A stretch of DNA of 64,000 bases from Rhodococcus tukisamuensis NBRC 100609 (GTDB lineage: Bacteria; Actinomycetota; Actinomycetes; Mycobacteriales; Mycobacteriaceae), in assembly GCF_001894985.1 (NCBI RefSeq), contig NZ_BCXG01000001.1, forward strand, positions 248,001-312,000, written 5' to 3'. The notes below the pieces were generated by a model. The model ran no database searches. It had not been told where the DNA came from and saw only the letters and a list, made by a program, of their open reading frames with translations. The translations under genes and the position numbers were made by a program. Shown here piece by piece: positions 44,104 through 53,714 of this stretch (its first letter is position 1; each line of letters starts with the position of its first letter).

Positions 44104-44898
44104 ATGGGGGGAACCACGAGCCGGCTGCTCGGACCGATCGCAGCCGCGCTGACTCAGGCCGGTCTGATTGTTCAGCTTTTCATCGACGTCGTCCGTAATC
44201 TCTTCCGCCGTCCGTTCCAGTTCCGCGAGTTCATCGAGCAGGCCTGGTTCATCGCGAGCGTGACGATCCTGCCGACGGCACTCGTGGCGATCCCGTTCGG
44301 CGCGGTGGTCTCGCTGCAGACGGGTTCCCTGATCAAGCAGCTCGGTGCGGAGTCGTTCACCGGTGCGGCCAGCGTGCTGGCGGTGATCCAGCAGGGCAGT
44401 CCGATCGTGACCGCACTGCTGATCGCCGGCGCCGCCGGTTCCGCGGTGACGGCCGACCTCGGTTCCCGGACCATTCGGGAGGAGATCGACGCGATGGAGG
44501 TGCTGGGCATCAATCCGGTCCAGCGTCTCGTGGTGCCCCGCGTGCTCGCCATGGTGCTGGTCGCGGTGCTGCTCAACGGTCTGGTGTCGGTGGTCGGCAT
44601 CGCGGGTGGTTACTTCTTCAACGTGATCCTGCAGGGCGGCACGCCCGGCGCGTACCTGGCATCGTTCTCGGCTCTCGCGCAGCTTCCGGACCTGTACATC
44701 GCCGAGGCCAAGGCTGCCATCTTCGGTGTGATCGCCGGCATCGTCGCCGCCTACAAGGGGTTGCACCCGAACCCCGGTCCGAAGGGAGTCGGGGAGGCCG
44801 TCAACCAGACGGTTGTCATCACCTTCCTGCTGCTCTTCTTTGCCAACCTGATCCTGACCATGGTGTACCTGCAGGTCGTTCCTGCAAAGGGGGGCTGA
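44104..44898 (+). CDS. yrbEA: YrbE/MlaE-type permease A of the Mce transporter
   Basis: This 264-residue inner-membrane permease has about five or six helices and forms the channel base of the Mce system. The MlaE landmarks are GAAGSAVTADLGSRTIREEIDAMEVLGINP and a terminal YLQVVPAKGG. The EEIDA segment is the coupling helix that contacts the ATPase. ATG 44104 follows mkl by 9 bp, and the stop is 3 bp before the second permease. Confidence 0.95.
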   Translation: MGGTTSRLLGPIAAALTQAGLIVQLFIDVVRNLFRRPFQFREFIEQAWFIASVTILPTALVAIPFGAVVSLQTGSLIKQLGAESFTGAASVLAVIQQGSPIVTALLIAGAAGSAVTADLGSRTIREEIDAMEVLGINPVQRLVVPRVLAMVLVAVLLNGLVSVVGIAGGYFFNVILQGGTPGAYLASFSALAQLPDLYIAEAKAAIFGVIAGIVAAYKGLHPNPGPKGVGEAVNQTVVITFLLLFFANLILTMVYLQVVPAKGG

Positions 44899-44901
44899 CC
44901 C

Positions 44902-45762
44902 ATGACCATCGCGAAGGGCCGTGGTGACCGCACGCTGATGCGCGTGCGCCGGGCCGGGCGCGCGCCGCTCAACGTCCTCGACCGGGCCGGCGACCAGATG
45001 TCGTTCTACGGCCGTGCGATCGGCTGGATCCCGAAGACCGCCACGCACTACAGCCGCGAGGTGCTCCGACTTCTCGCCGAGGTGACCTTCGGCAGTGGCG
45101 CGTTGGCGGTGATCGGCGGCACCATCGGCGTGATCGTGATGATGTCCGGGTTCACCGGCGTCGTCGTCGGCCTGCAGGGTTACGCCGCGCTGGACCAGTT
45201 GGGCAGCTCCGTACTCACCGGCTTCCTGTCCGCGTACGTCAACACCCGCGAGATCGCGCCGATCGTGGCGGCGCTGGCCCTCTCCGCGACGGTCGGTTGT
45301 GGGTTCACGGCGCAGCTGGGAGCGATGCGGATCTCGGAGGAGATCGACGCCCTCGAGGTGATGGCGGTGCCCAGCATCCCGTTCCTGGTCACCACCCGGA
45401 TGATCGCCGGATTCGTCGCGGTGATCCCGCTGTACATCGTCGGCCTGCTGGCGTCGTACTTCGCGTCCCGGCTCATCAGCACGGTCTTCAACGGACAGTC
45501 GAGTGGCTCCTACGACCACTACTTCAACCTGTTCCTACCGCCGGTCGACGTGTTGTGGTCGTTCGGCAAGGTGCTGGTCTTCGCCTTCGTGCTGATCATG
45601 ATCCACTGCTACTACGGCTACAACGCCACCGGCGGGCCGGCCGGCGTGGGCGTGGCAGTGGGCCGCGCCGTCCGTACGGCGCTCGTCACGATCGCGGTGC
45701 TCGACTTCTTCCTCAGCCTCGCCATCTGGGGCACGACAACCACAGTGAGGGTTGCGGGATGA
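44902..45762 (+). CDS. yrbEB: YrbE/MlaE-type permease B of the Mce transporter
   Basis: This second 286-residue permease pairs with YrbEA. It has the corresponding coupling element (GAMRISEEIDALEVMAVPSIP) and VGCGFTAQLG before it. An N-terminal basic segment of about 45 residues precedes the first helix. The stop overlaps the mceA start (ATGA), so translation is coupled into the Mce genes. Confidence 0.95.
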   Translation: MTIAKGRGDRTLMRVRRAGRAPLNVLDRAGDQMSFYGRAIGWIPKTATHYSREVLRLLAEVTFGSGALAVIGGTIGVIVMMSGFTGVVVGLQGYAALDQLGSSVLTGFLSAYVNTREIAPIVAALALSATVGCGFTAQLGAMRISEEIDALEVMAVPSIPFLVTTRMIAGFVAVIPLYIVGLLASYFASRLISTVFNGQSSGSYDHYFNLFLPPVDVLWSFGKVLVFAFVLIMIHCYYGYNATGGPAGVGVAVGRAVRTALVTIAVLDFFLSLAIWGTTTTVRVAG

Positions 45763-47120
45763 CCAACGGTGGTTCGGTCGTGCGCCGTCGGGTGCTCGGC
45801 CTGGTGTTCTTCCTTGTGCTGGCGCTGTTCGTGGCGTTCACGATCGGGATGTACCAGAAGTCCTTCAAGAAGGTCGTCGAGATCAACCTGGTCACCGACA
45901 CGGTCGGCAACTCGTTGCCCGACCACGCGGACGTGAAGGTGCGCGGCCTGATCGTCGGCGAGGTGCGGTCCGCGTCGACGGAGAACGGCAAGGTGACCTC
46001 GGTCCTCGCGATCGATCCGGACAAGGCCGACCTGATCCCGTCGAACACGACCGCGCGGCTGCTGCCGAAGACGTTGTTCGGCGAGCGGTACGTCGCGCTG
46101 ATCGTGCCGCCGGGGGACACCGCGCCGCCGATAAGCGAGGGCGACACCCTGCAGCAGGACTCGAGCGGTCACGCGGTCGAGATCGGTGAGCTGCTCGACG
46201 GGCTGCTCCCGCTGTTGCAGGCCGTGCCCCCGCAGGACCTGGCGAACACGCTGGGCGCGCTGAATCAGGCGCTCAGTGGTCGCGGCCAGGACATCGGTCT
46301 GGGCATCGACCGGCTCGAGGAGATCTTCCGGGGCGTCAACACCGAGCTGCCGAACCTGCAGCAGGGCCTGCGTGGTCTCGCGGACTTCTCGCGGACCTAC
46401 GCCGAGGCCGCGCCCGAACTGGTCAACGCGCTGGACAGCCTGCGCACCACCGGTGCGACCGTGGTCTCGCAGCAGAACCAGATCCGTGCCCTGATGTCGT
46501 CGGTGACGGCGACCGCGGGCAGTACGGCGGACTTCCTGGCCGCCAACCAGGAATCGCTGATCTCGATCGCGGCCGACTCGCGGGAGGCGCTGGAGGTTCT
46601 GGCGGACGCCTCGCCGACCTTCGGCTGCATGTTCTCGCAGTTCGTCCCGATCGTGCAGAGCGCGACCGCGATCCTCGGTCTCAACGAGGACGGCAGCCTG
46701 CAGGACCATCCCGGTGCCCGCGCGGCGACCGTGTTCGTGAACCCGAAGGGCCGGTACCTGCCCAACCAGGACGAGCCACGGCTGTTCGAGGAGCGCGGCC
46801 CCAAGTGCTATACCCCCGCCGCGCCGGGGGAGAAGTTCGGGCAGTACCCGGGCGGGTCGTTCAACGACGGCTCGTACCAGGTGCCCTCGCGCAACCCCGG
46901 ACCGCAGAACGTGCCCGACATGCCGGCCGCGCAGTACTCGGTGGTGCCCACCGCGGGCGGCGCGCCGACCCCGGTCAGTTACACCGGCTCCGCGCTGGAA
47001 CAGGACACGCTGGCCGTCATCTACGGCGAGGGCACCGGAACGTTGCCGGAGGACGTGCCCGGCTGGACGACACTGCTGGGCGCACCGGCACTGAGGGGGA
47101 CGGAGGTGAGCGTCCGATGA
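45759..47120 (+). CDS. mceA: Mce family protein A
   Basis: This 453-residue cell-envelope protein is the first of six Mce subunits. One N-terminal membrane helix (about 10-32) precedes the MlaD/Mce domain (about 38-115; HADVKVRGLIVGEVRS is the core motif). A helical region that builds the trans-envelope tube follows (about 120-300). The C-terminal 120 residues are Pro/Gly-rich and disordered. No lipobox is present. The ATG at 45759 overlaps the yrbEB stop, and the mceB start overlaps its own stop. Confidence 0.93.
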   Translation: MTNGGSVVRRRVLGLVFFLVLALFVAFTIGMYQKSFKKVVEINLVTDTVGNSLPDHADVKVRGLIVGEVRSASTENGKVTSVLAIDPDKADLIPSNTTARLLPKTLFGERYVALIVPPGDTAPPISEGDTLQQDSSGHAVEIGELLDGLLPLLQAVPPQDLANTLGALNQALSGRGQDIGLGIDRLEEIFRGVNTELPNLQQGLRGLADFSRTYAEAAPELVNALDSLRTTGATVVSQQNQIRALMSSVTATAGSTADFLAANQESLISIAADSREALEVLADASPTFGCMFSQFVPIVQSATAILGLNEDGSLQDHPGARAATVFVNPKGRYLPNQDEPRLFEERGPKCYTPAAPGEKFGQYPGGSFNDGSYQVPSRNPGPQNVPDMPAAQYSVVPTAGGAPTPVSYTGSALEQDTLAVIYGEGTGTLPEDVPGWTTLLGAPALRGTEVSVR

Positions 47121-48184
47121 GAGGGCTCGCAGCGCCATTGACCAAGCTCATCGTGTTCGCCGTCGTCACGGTGATCGCGACCGCCATGTTGGCCTTCACC
47201 ATCGCGAATACCAGCGGTGGCGGCGGTACCAAGTTCAACGCGATCTTCAGCGACGTCGCCTCGCTCAACAAGGGTGACGAGGTGCGGATCGCGGGTGTCC
47301 GCGTCGGTCAGGTCGACAAGATCGCCATCGTCAACGAACGCGAGGCCGAGGTCCAGTTCTCGTTGACCGACCGTGACTGGCTGCCCGCCGGGTCCACGGC
47401 GACCATCCGCTACCGGAATCTGGTGGGACAGCGCTACATCGCGCTGGAACAGGGCCAGGGGCAGCAGGGGATGAAGCTGACCGCGGGCGAGACCATCCCG
47501 CTGGACCACACCAATCCGGCCGTCAACCTGACCACGCTGTTCAACGGCTTCCGTCCGCTGTTCCAGACGCTCAGCGCCGACGACGTGAACAAGCTGTCGT
47601 ACCAGATCATCCAGGTGTTCCAGGGCGAGAGCGGCACGATCACGGAGCTGGTGCGCAACACCGCCTCGCTGACCAACACCATCGCCGACAAGGACCGGGT
47701 GATCGGCGACGTGATCAACAACCTCAACGTCGTGCTCGAGACAGTGAACGAGCACGACGACGAGTTGGGCTCGCTGATCACCAACACCGAGAAGCTCGTC
47801 ACCGGTCTCGCCAACGAGCGGGAGGTGGTCGGCGGCGCGGTGACGTCGCTGGCCGGCCTCGCCGACGCGACCGCCGACGTGCTCGAGCCGACCCGCCCGT
47901 CCATCCAGGGTTCGGTGTCCGCACTGAACACCCTGACGGGCACGTTGAACGCGCAGAGCGACAAGCTGGACAAGATCTTCACGACCCTGCCGGTCAAGTT
48001 GGACAAGCTGATCCGGATCGCCAGCTTCGGCTCGTGGTTCCAGTTCTACCTCTGCGGCCTCGACGTGGTCGCCGGCCCGGGTGAGTCGAACTACCTGAAC
48101 CTGCCGACCGGTTTGCCGACGGTGAACCAGCCCCTGTACACCAACGCCGCGGCGCGGTGCAGCGCAGACGGGAGTGGACAGTGA
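47117..48184 (+). CDS. mceB: Mce family protein B
   Basis: This 355-residue Mce subunit has an N-terminal membrane anchor (about 8-30). Its Mce domain (about 38-115) carries KGDEVRIAGVRVGQVDKI and IRYRNLVGQRYIALE. A long helical domain with regular hydrophobic repeats follows, and a short Cys-containing C-terminal tail. ATGA overlap with mceA and GTGA overlap with mceC show strict coupling. Confidence 0.93.
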   Translation: MRGLAAPLTKLIVFAVVTVIATAMLAFTIANTSGGGGTKFNAIFSDVASLNKGDEVRIAGVRVGQVDKIAIVNEREAEVQFSLTDRDWLPAGSTATIRYRNLVGQRYIALEQGQGQQGMKLTAGETIPLDHTNPAVNLTTLFNGFRPLFQTLSADDVNKLSYQIIQVFQGESGTITELVRNTASLTNTIADKDRVIGDVINNLNVVLETVNEHDDELGSLITNTEKLVTGLANEREVVGGAVTSLAGLADATADVLEPTRPSIQGSVSALNTLTGTLNAQSDKLDKIFTTLPVKLDKLIRIASFGSWFQFYLCGLDVVAGPGESNYLNLPTGLPTVNQPLYTNAAARCSADGSGQ

Positions 48185-49176
48185 AGCAACGTCGCAGTCC
48201 CGCCACCATCGGGGCGCTGGGCATCGTCGTGGTGCTGCTCGCCACCATGTCCGCCTTCTTCCTCGACGACCTGCCGTTGATCGGCGCCGGCGCCACCTAC
48301 CGGGCCGAGTTCACGGAGGCCGCGGGCCTCAAGCCGAACAACGAGGTGCGCATCGCCGGTGTCAAGGTAGGCAAGGTCACGGACGTCTCGCTCGAGGGGG
48401 ACCGGGTCGAGGTCGCCTTCAAGGTCAAGGACGCCTGGGTCGGTGACCAGACCACGGCATCGATCCAGATCAAGACGATCCTGGGTCAGAAGTACCTGGC
48501 GCTGGACCCGCGCGGGTCGTCCACGCTGCGCGCGAGCGACACGATCCCGTTGGAGCGCACCGCCTCCCCGTACGACGTTCTCGACGCGTTCTCCAGCGCG
48601 GCGACCACGCTCGGGGAGATCGACACGCCGAAACTCGCCGAGGGCATGCAGACGCTCGCCGACGCCTTCGCCGGCACCCCGGCGGACGTGCGGGCCTCGC
48701 TCGACGGCGTCACCCGGTTGTCGAGGACCATCGAGAGCCGGGACAAGGAGTTGAACAAGTTGTTCGGGGCCACCGCGCAGACCACCAAGGTGCTGGCCGA
48801 CCGGAACGCCGAGTTCACCAGGCTGATCGGCAGCGCGGGACTGCTGCTCGAGGAGCTCAACAGCCGCCAGCAGTCGATTCAGACCCTGCTGGACGGCACC
48901 AAGCGACTCTCCGCGCAGTTGACCGGCCTGGTCAAGGACAACGAGGAGCAGATCGGCCCGGCCCTGGAACAGTTGCGCGGGGTGGTGCAGATCCTGCAGG
49001 ACAACAACGACAATCTCGACCGCTCGATCAAGCTGTACGCGCCGTTCACCCGCTTGTACGCGAACATCGTCGGCAACGGCCGATGGTTCGACCAGGTGGT
49101 CGTCAACCTGACACCGCCGGGCCTCCCGCTCATCCCGGGATACCGCGAGCCGTTGCGCACTCTGGGGGGTAACTGA
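48181..49176 (+). CDS. mceC: Mce family protein C
   Basis: This 331-residue Mce subunit starts at GTG 48181. It has a membrane anchor (about 8-28), a Mce domain with NNEVRIAGVKVGKVTDVSLEGD and IKTILGQKYLALDP, and a helical tube-forming region (about 120-300). It lacks the long Pro-rich tail often seen in MceC proteins; the C-terminus ends shortly after PPGLPLIPGYREP. The stop overlaps the mceD start (TGATG). Confidence 0.93.
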   Translation: MKQRRSPATIGALGIVVVLLATMSAFFLDDLPLIGAGATYRAEFTEAAGLKPNNEVRIAGVKVGKVTDVSLEGDRVEVAFKVKDAWVGDQTTASIQIKTILGQKYLALDPRGSSTLRASDTIPLERTASPYDVLDAFSSAATTLGEIDTPKLAEGMQTLADAFAGTPADVRASLDGVTRLSRTIESRDKELNKLFGATAQTTKVLADRNAEFTRLIGSAGLLLEELNSRQQSIQTLLDGTKRLSAQLTGLVKDNEEQIGPALEQLRGVVQILQDNNDNLDRSIKLYAPFTRLYANIVGNGRWFDQVVVNLTPPGLPLIPGYREPLRTLGGN

Positions 49177-50462
49177 TGACCGGGGTGAGTTCGGGCAAGC
49201 GGCAGCAGTTCAGCCGGAACCAGGTCGTGGTCACGTCACTCGTGCTGGTCGGCGCGCTGATCCTCGGTTTCGGCGGGTGGTGGCTGCTCACCCGCGCCGG
49301 CACCACGAAGATCACCGCGTACTTCGACAAGTCCGTCGGCATCTACTCCGGCTCGGACGTGCGGGTGCTCGGTGTGAAGGTCGGGTCGGTCAGCTCGGTG
49401 GAGCCGCTCGGCGACCAGGTCCGGGTCGAGATGCGCGTCGACCGTGGCGTGGAGATCCCGGCCGAGGCCAAGGCAGCGCAGGTGACGCCGTCGGTGGTCT
49501 CCGACCGGTACATCCAGCTGGCGCCCGCGTACACCGGTGGTGAGGTGATGGCGTCCGGCGCGACGATCCCACGCGAGCGCACCGCGACCCCCGTCGAGGT
49601 GGACCAGTTGTACGCGAGCATCGAGGGGCTGTCCGAGGCGCTGGGGCCGAACGGCGCGAACAAGGACGGTGCGCTCTCGAACCTGGTGGACACCGCCTCG
49701 AAGAACCTCGACGGCAACGGCGAGGCGCTCGGCGAGACGATCACCGAGCTGTCGAAGGCCACTGCCACCCTCAACTACTACCGCGGCGACCTGTTCGACA
49801 CGGTGCGGAACCTGCAGACCTTCGTCAGCGCGCTGGCGGCGAACGACGCGCAGGTGCGCCAGTTCAACACCCAGCTCGCGGACCTCAGCGGCTTCCTCGC
49901 GGGGGAGCGGCAGAGCCTCGGTGAGGCGCTCAACCAACTGTCGTTCGCGCTCGGCGACGTCGCGACGTTCGTCCAGGACAACAAGGACCTGGTCGCGAGC
50001 AACGCGGAGGGCCTCGTCCAGGTGACCCAGACGCTGGCCGACAACCGTCAGGACCTGGTGGACGCGTTGACCACGCTGCCGTTGGCCCTGAGCAACGTCG
50101 TGAACTCGTACGACGCGGAGTCCGGCACCCTGGCCTCACGGGTCAACCTGCCCGAGACCCAGGACCCGTTCGGTGCCGTGTGCAAGCTGATGGACCTGGG
50201 CAAGCTGATGCCCGGCGACCCGAACTTCGACGCGCTGGGGCGGCAGATGCGCCCGCTCCTGGACAACTGCGCGGCGATCATGGGCCAGGTGACAGCGGGC
50301 GTGAAGACGCCGACGCTGAACCTGCCCTTCGGCATCCTCAGCGGCGACAACCTGCAGCGGCCGTCGGTTCCCGGCACCCAGCCCGGTGTCATCTCGCCGC
50401 GGTTGGGCAACTCGCAGGCCCCCGGCATCAGCGACCAGAACATTCCCCGAGGTGGGCAGTGA
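49176..50462 (+). CDS. mceD: Mce family protein D
   Basis: This 428-residue Mce subunit has a membrane anchor near residues 18-40 and a Mce domain containing YSGSDVRVLGVKVGSVSSVEP and VSDRYIQLAP. Its helical region extends to about residue 320. The Pro/Gly-rich C-terminus contains a Cys pair (VCKLMDLG, LDNCAAIMG). It is linked by one-base TGATG-type overlaps to both neighbours. Confidence 0.93.
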   Translation: MTGVSSGKRQQFSRNQVVVTSLVLVGALILGFGGWWLLTRAGTTKITAYFDKSVGIYSGSDVRVLGVKVGSVSSVEPLGDQVRVEMRVDRGVEIPAEAKAAQVTPSVVSDRYIQLAPAYTGGEVMASGATIPRERTATPVEVDQLYASIEGLSEALGPNGANKDGALSNLVDTASKNLDGNGEALGETITELSKATATLNYYRGDLFDTVRNLQTFVSALAANDAQVRQFNTQLADLSGFLAGERQSLGEALNQLSFALGDVATFVQDNKDLVASNAEGLVQVTQTLADNRQDLVDALTTLPLALSNVVNSYDAESGTLASRVNLPETQDPFGAVCKLMDLGKLMPGDPNFDALGRQMRPLLDNCAAIMGQVTAGVKTPTLNLPFGILSGDNLQRPSVPGTQPGVISPRLGNSQAPGISDQNIPRGGQ

Positions 50463-51766
50463 TGCGGGGCAGCGCAGTGAAGAGGGGGTGGGCGGTGAAG
50501 CGCACTGTCGCGATCGGTTCCGGGGCCTGTGCGATCGCGTTGGTCGTCTCGGGCTGCGGTCAGGGCATCTACAGCGTGCCGCTGCCCGGTGGCGCCGACG
50601 TCGGCAGCAACCCGATGCACCTGAACGTTGAGTTCGACGACGTGCTGGACCTGGTGCCGCAGTCCACCGTGAAGGTGGACGGCGTCCCGGTCGGCCGCGT
50701 CCAGGAGATCACCGTGCCGAACGACGGTTGGACCGCGACCGTGCGGACCGTGCTGGACTCCTCGGTGAACCTGCCCGCGAACGCGGTGGCCTCGGTGCAG
50801 CAGACCAGCCTGCTGGGTGAGAAGTTCATCGAGCTGAAGGCGCCGGCGGACAACCCGTCCGTCGCCCGGCTCGAGGACGGCGCGACGATCCCGGTGGATC
50901 GGACCCGGCACGCGACCGACATCGAGCAGGTGCTCGGTGCGCTGTCGCTGCTGCTCAACGGCGGCGGCGTAGCCCAACTCCAGCCGATCATCCACGAGCT
51001 GACCACGGCCCTGGACGGCCGGGAGGCCAAGGCGCGGGGCCTGCTCGAGCAGGCGAACACGCTGATCGACGGGCTGAACCAGCAGCGCGACGACATCACC
51101 CGGGCGCTCGACGGCCTCGACACCCTCAACGGTCGGGTGGCCGCGCAGACCGGTCAGATCGACAAGATCCTCGCGGAGATCCCGCCCGCAGTTCAGGTGC
51201 TGGCGGACCAGCAGCCGCAGTTCGTGCAGATGCTCGGCCAGCTGGACCGGCTGGGCGCGGTCGGCACGGACGTGCTCACCCAGTCCAAGGACAACCTGAT
51301 CGCCGACCTGCGCGCGCTGCGTCCCACCCTGCAGGCCCTCGCCGACTCAGGGGACGACCTGGTGACCGTGCTGCCGCTGATCCCGACCTTCCCGTTCCCG
51401 GACGGGGCGGAGAAGGTCATCCACGGCAACTCGCTGAATCTGTTCCTGTCAATCGACATGCGGTTGGGCCAGCAGTTCGAGGCCCTCGGTGTCGGGATGC
51501 CGGATCCGGTGTACATCGCGCCGAAGCCGGGCTACGGCGGCTACGTGCCGACGGTCGATCCGTCGAACCCGTACTACAACGGGAACGGCCCGCGCCCGGG
51601 ATGGCCGACGGTCTCGGTGCTGCCGCTGCCGCCGATCGTGCCCGCGCCGGCTCCGCCGCCGGGTGCGCCGGTCGCGCCGGGCACCGAACCGGTGGCCGGC
51701 AAGAAGGACGCGCCGCAGAACCCGTTGAGCGGGCTGCTCGAGAAGTTTGGGGTGGGTGGCCGATGA
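50462..51766 (+). CDS. mceE: Mce family lipoprotein E
   Basis: This 434-residue subunit is the lipoprotein member of the set, as MceE (LprK-type) proteins usually are. A basic N-terminus and hydrophobic stretch end in the lipobox VVSGC (Cys about 32). The Mce domain follows (PQSTVKVDGVPVGRVQEITV, LLGEKFIELKAP), then the helical region and a C-terminus very rich in Pro. ATG 50462 overlaps the mceD stop; two in-frame GTG codons (residues 6 and 12) are alternative starts that would still leave a normal signal peptide. Confidence 0.93.
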   Translation: MRGSAVKRGWAVKRTVAIGSGACAIALVVSGCGQGIYSVPLPGGADVGSNPMHLNVEFDDVLDLVPQSTVKVDGVPVGRVQEITVPNDGWTATVRTVLDSSVNLPANAVASVQQTSLLGEKFIELKAPADNPSVARLEDGATIPVDRTRHATDIEQVLGALSLLLNGGGVAQLQPIIHELTTALDGREAKARGLLEQANTLIDGLNQQRDDITRALDGLDTLNGRVAAQTGQIDKILAEIPPAVQVLADQQPQFVQMLGQLDRLGAVGTDVLTQSKDNLIADLRALRPTLQALADSGDDLVTVLPLIPTFPFPDGAEKVIHGNSLNLFLSIDMRLGQQFEALGVGMPDPVYIAPKPGYGGYVPTVDPSNPYYNGNGPRPGWPTVSVLPLPPIVPAPAPPPGAPVAPGTEPVAGKKDAPQNPLSGLLEKFGVGGR

Positions 51767-53010
51767 GATCGAAGTTGGTGCGCTTTCAGCTGGTGGCGTT
51801 CGTCCTCGTCGCGATCGTCGGTCTGCTGTACGTCGGCGCCAAGTACGTGCGGTTGGACAACCTGCTCGGCTTCGGTCAGTACACGGTGAAGGCCGACTTC
51901 GCCGACTCCGGCGGGATCTTCACCAACGCCGAGGTCACCTACCGGGGAGTCCCGGTTGGCACGGTCGGCGACCTGCACCTGACCGACGACGGCGTACTGG
52001 TGGACCTCGAGCTCAACGACGGCGCCCCGCAGGTGCCCTCCTCGGCGCGCGCGGTGGTGGCGAACCGTTCCGCGATCGGTGAGCAGTACGTGGACCTGCA
52101 GCCGAGCAGCGACCAGGGCCCGTTCCTCGAGGACGGATCGCTGATCGCCCGCCAGGACACCGCCGTCCCGGTACCGGTCGAGGACTTGCTCGCGAGCACC
52201 AACGCCCTGGTCCGGTCGGTGCCGTTGGACGCGCTGAACACGACGGTCACCGAGCTGGGCAAGGCGTTCGACGGCCGGGGCGACGACCTGCAGGTGCTGG
52301 TCGATTCCGTGAACTCGTTCACCGAGACGGGCCTGGAGAACCTGCCGCAGACGCTGCAACTGATCCGGGACAGCCGGACCGTGCTGGACACCCAGTCCGC
52401 GCAGTCCTCCTCGATCCGGCAGTTCAGCGCCGACGTGGACCTGATCTCGCAGCAGCTCCGGTCCAGCGACCCCGACATCCGGCGGCTGATCGAGACCGGC
52501 ACCGCGGCCAGCACCGAGGTGGGCTCGCTGGTCGACATGGCGGGCCCCGCGCTCACCACGGACCTGACCAACCTGGCGCAGGTCTCGGCGGCACTCGGCC
52601 CGCGCACCCTGGCGCTGGACATCCTGCTCAAGTTCCTGCCCGGGCTCGCGGCCGGTGCGAGTACCGCCGCACCCGGCGACGGCACCCTGCACCAGGGCCT
52701 GCTGCTGGAGACGAACAACCCGCCGCCGTGCACCCAGGGTTACGAGGGCACCTACGAGATCCTGGCGCAGATGAAGCGGGACAACCCGAACTTCGACCCG
52801 ACCCGGGACGAGTTCCCGTTGAACACGAAGGCCAACTGCACCACCCCGCTCGGTAGCGTGTCGGGTGTCCGCAGCGCCAACAGGATGGCGTACGCGGATC
52901 CGGCCGATCCCCAGCCGTGGGACAACAAGCCGAAGGTGGACCCCGACAGGCTCAACCTCAACCCGATTGCCACGCAGTTGGCGCCGCTGCTCGGCATCAC
53001 GCCCAAGTAG
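51763..53010 (+). CDS. mceF: Mce family protein F
   Basis: This 415-residue last Mce subunit starts at ATG 51763 (ATGA overlap with mceE). It has a membrane anchor (about 9-27), a Mce domain (NAEVTYRGVPVGTVGDLHL, NRSAIGEQYVDLQP), a helical region (about 130-290) and a C-terminal tail with two Cys (PCTQGYEG, NCTTPLG). With MceA-E it forms the hexameric tunnel that moves lipids toward the YrbE/Mkl transporter. Confidence 0.93.
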   Translation: MRSKLVRFQLVAFVLVAIVGLLYVGAKYVRLDNLLGFGQYTVKADFADSGGIFTNAEVTYRGVPVGTVGDLHLTDDGVLVDLELNDGAPQVPSSARAVVANRSAIGEQYVDLQPSSDQGPFLEDGSLIARQDTAVPVPVEDLLASTNALVRSVPLDALNTTVTELGKAFDGRGDDLQVLVDSVNSFTETGLENLPQTLQLIRDSRTVLDTQSAQSSSIRQFSADVDLISQQLRSSDPDIRRLIETGTAASTEVGSLVDMAGPALTTDLTNLAQVSAALGPRTLALDILLKFLPGLAAGASTAAPGDGTLHQGLLLETNNPPPCTQGYEGTYEILAQMKRDNPNFDPTRDEFPLNTKANCTTPLGSVSGVRSANRMAYADPADPQPWDNKPKVDPDRLNLNPIATQLAPLLGITPK

Positions 53011-53063
53011 TGGCCGTCGTCACAGGGCAGGGACCAGAAGTTACTAGGCAGTAGGGTAGAAGA

Positions 53064-53657
53064 GTGATGCGTAGCACGAAACTGCAGAAGCCCGCGTTGG
53101 CGGCGGTGAGTGTGCTCGCGCTCGTCGCCCTCGGATTCGCGGTCTGGTTCGGTTACGGATGGGGCCGCGCCCTGTTCGTCGACCGGCCGGCCGCGGCCGC
53201 CCGGGACGACGCGCTGACGGGGGCTCGTCAGGCCGCGATCAACCTCAACACGGTGGACTCGGCGAACCTGGACGAGACCTTCGCGAACATGGCGTCCTCG
53301 ATCACCGGCGACGAGCTGACCAACTCGCTCAACGACACCAAGGGCCAGATGGCCGACCAGGTGAAGCAGACGGGCGCGAAGAGTGAGGCGGCCGTCATCG
53401 ACGCCGCGCTCACCGAGTTCAGTCGGGACGAGGGTACCGCCACCTCGCTGGTGGTGCTCTCGACCACCACGACGTGGCCGGACCGGCCGGCCAGCAAGGT
53501 CAAGGTCACCATGCGGCTGGGGATGACGGACGTCGACGGCGTGTGGAAGGCCGAGAAGGTGGAGAACGTCGGGGCGCCCATCGCCATGGACCCGGGCACG
53601 CCGCCCGCCGTGGCCCCCGTGCCGGCCGCGCCCGAGGCAAACTCCGGCGGCCAGTAG
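53064..53657 (+). CDS. Mce-associated membrane protein, first
   Basis: This 197-residue Mas-type protein has one N-terminal membrane helix (about 12-35) and a NTF2/SnoaL-like periplasmic domain that starts ARDDALTGARQAAINLNTVD. It ends with a Pro/Ala-rich tail. Such genes regularly close mce operons and are thought to stabilise the complex. The start is GTG 53064 or ATG 53067; both are weak, 54 bp after mceF. Confidence 0.86.
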   Translation: MMRSTKLQKPALAAVSVLALVALGFAVWFGYGWGRALFVDRPAAAARDDALTGARQAAINLNTVDSANLDETFANMASSITGDELTNSLNDTKGQMADQVKQTGAKSEAAVIDAALTEFSRDEGTATSLVVLSTTTTWPDRPASKVKVTMRLGMTDVDGVWKAEKVENVGAPIAMDPGTPPAVAPVPAAPEANSGGQ

Positions 53658-53714
53658 GCGCTCGAGCCCTCCCGTCGAAGATCTAGGCCGTCGAAGATCC
53701 AAGGAGTATCGAAA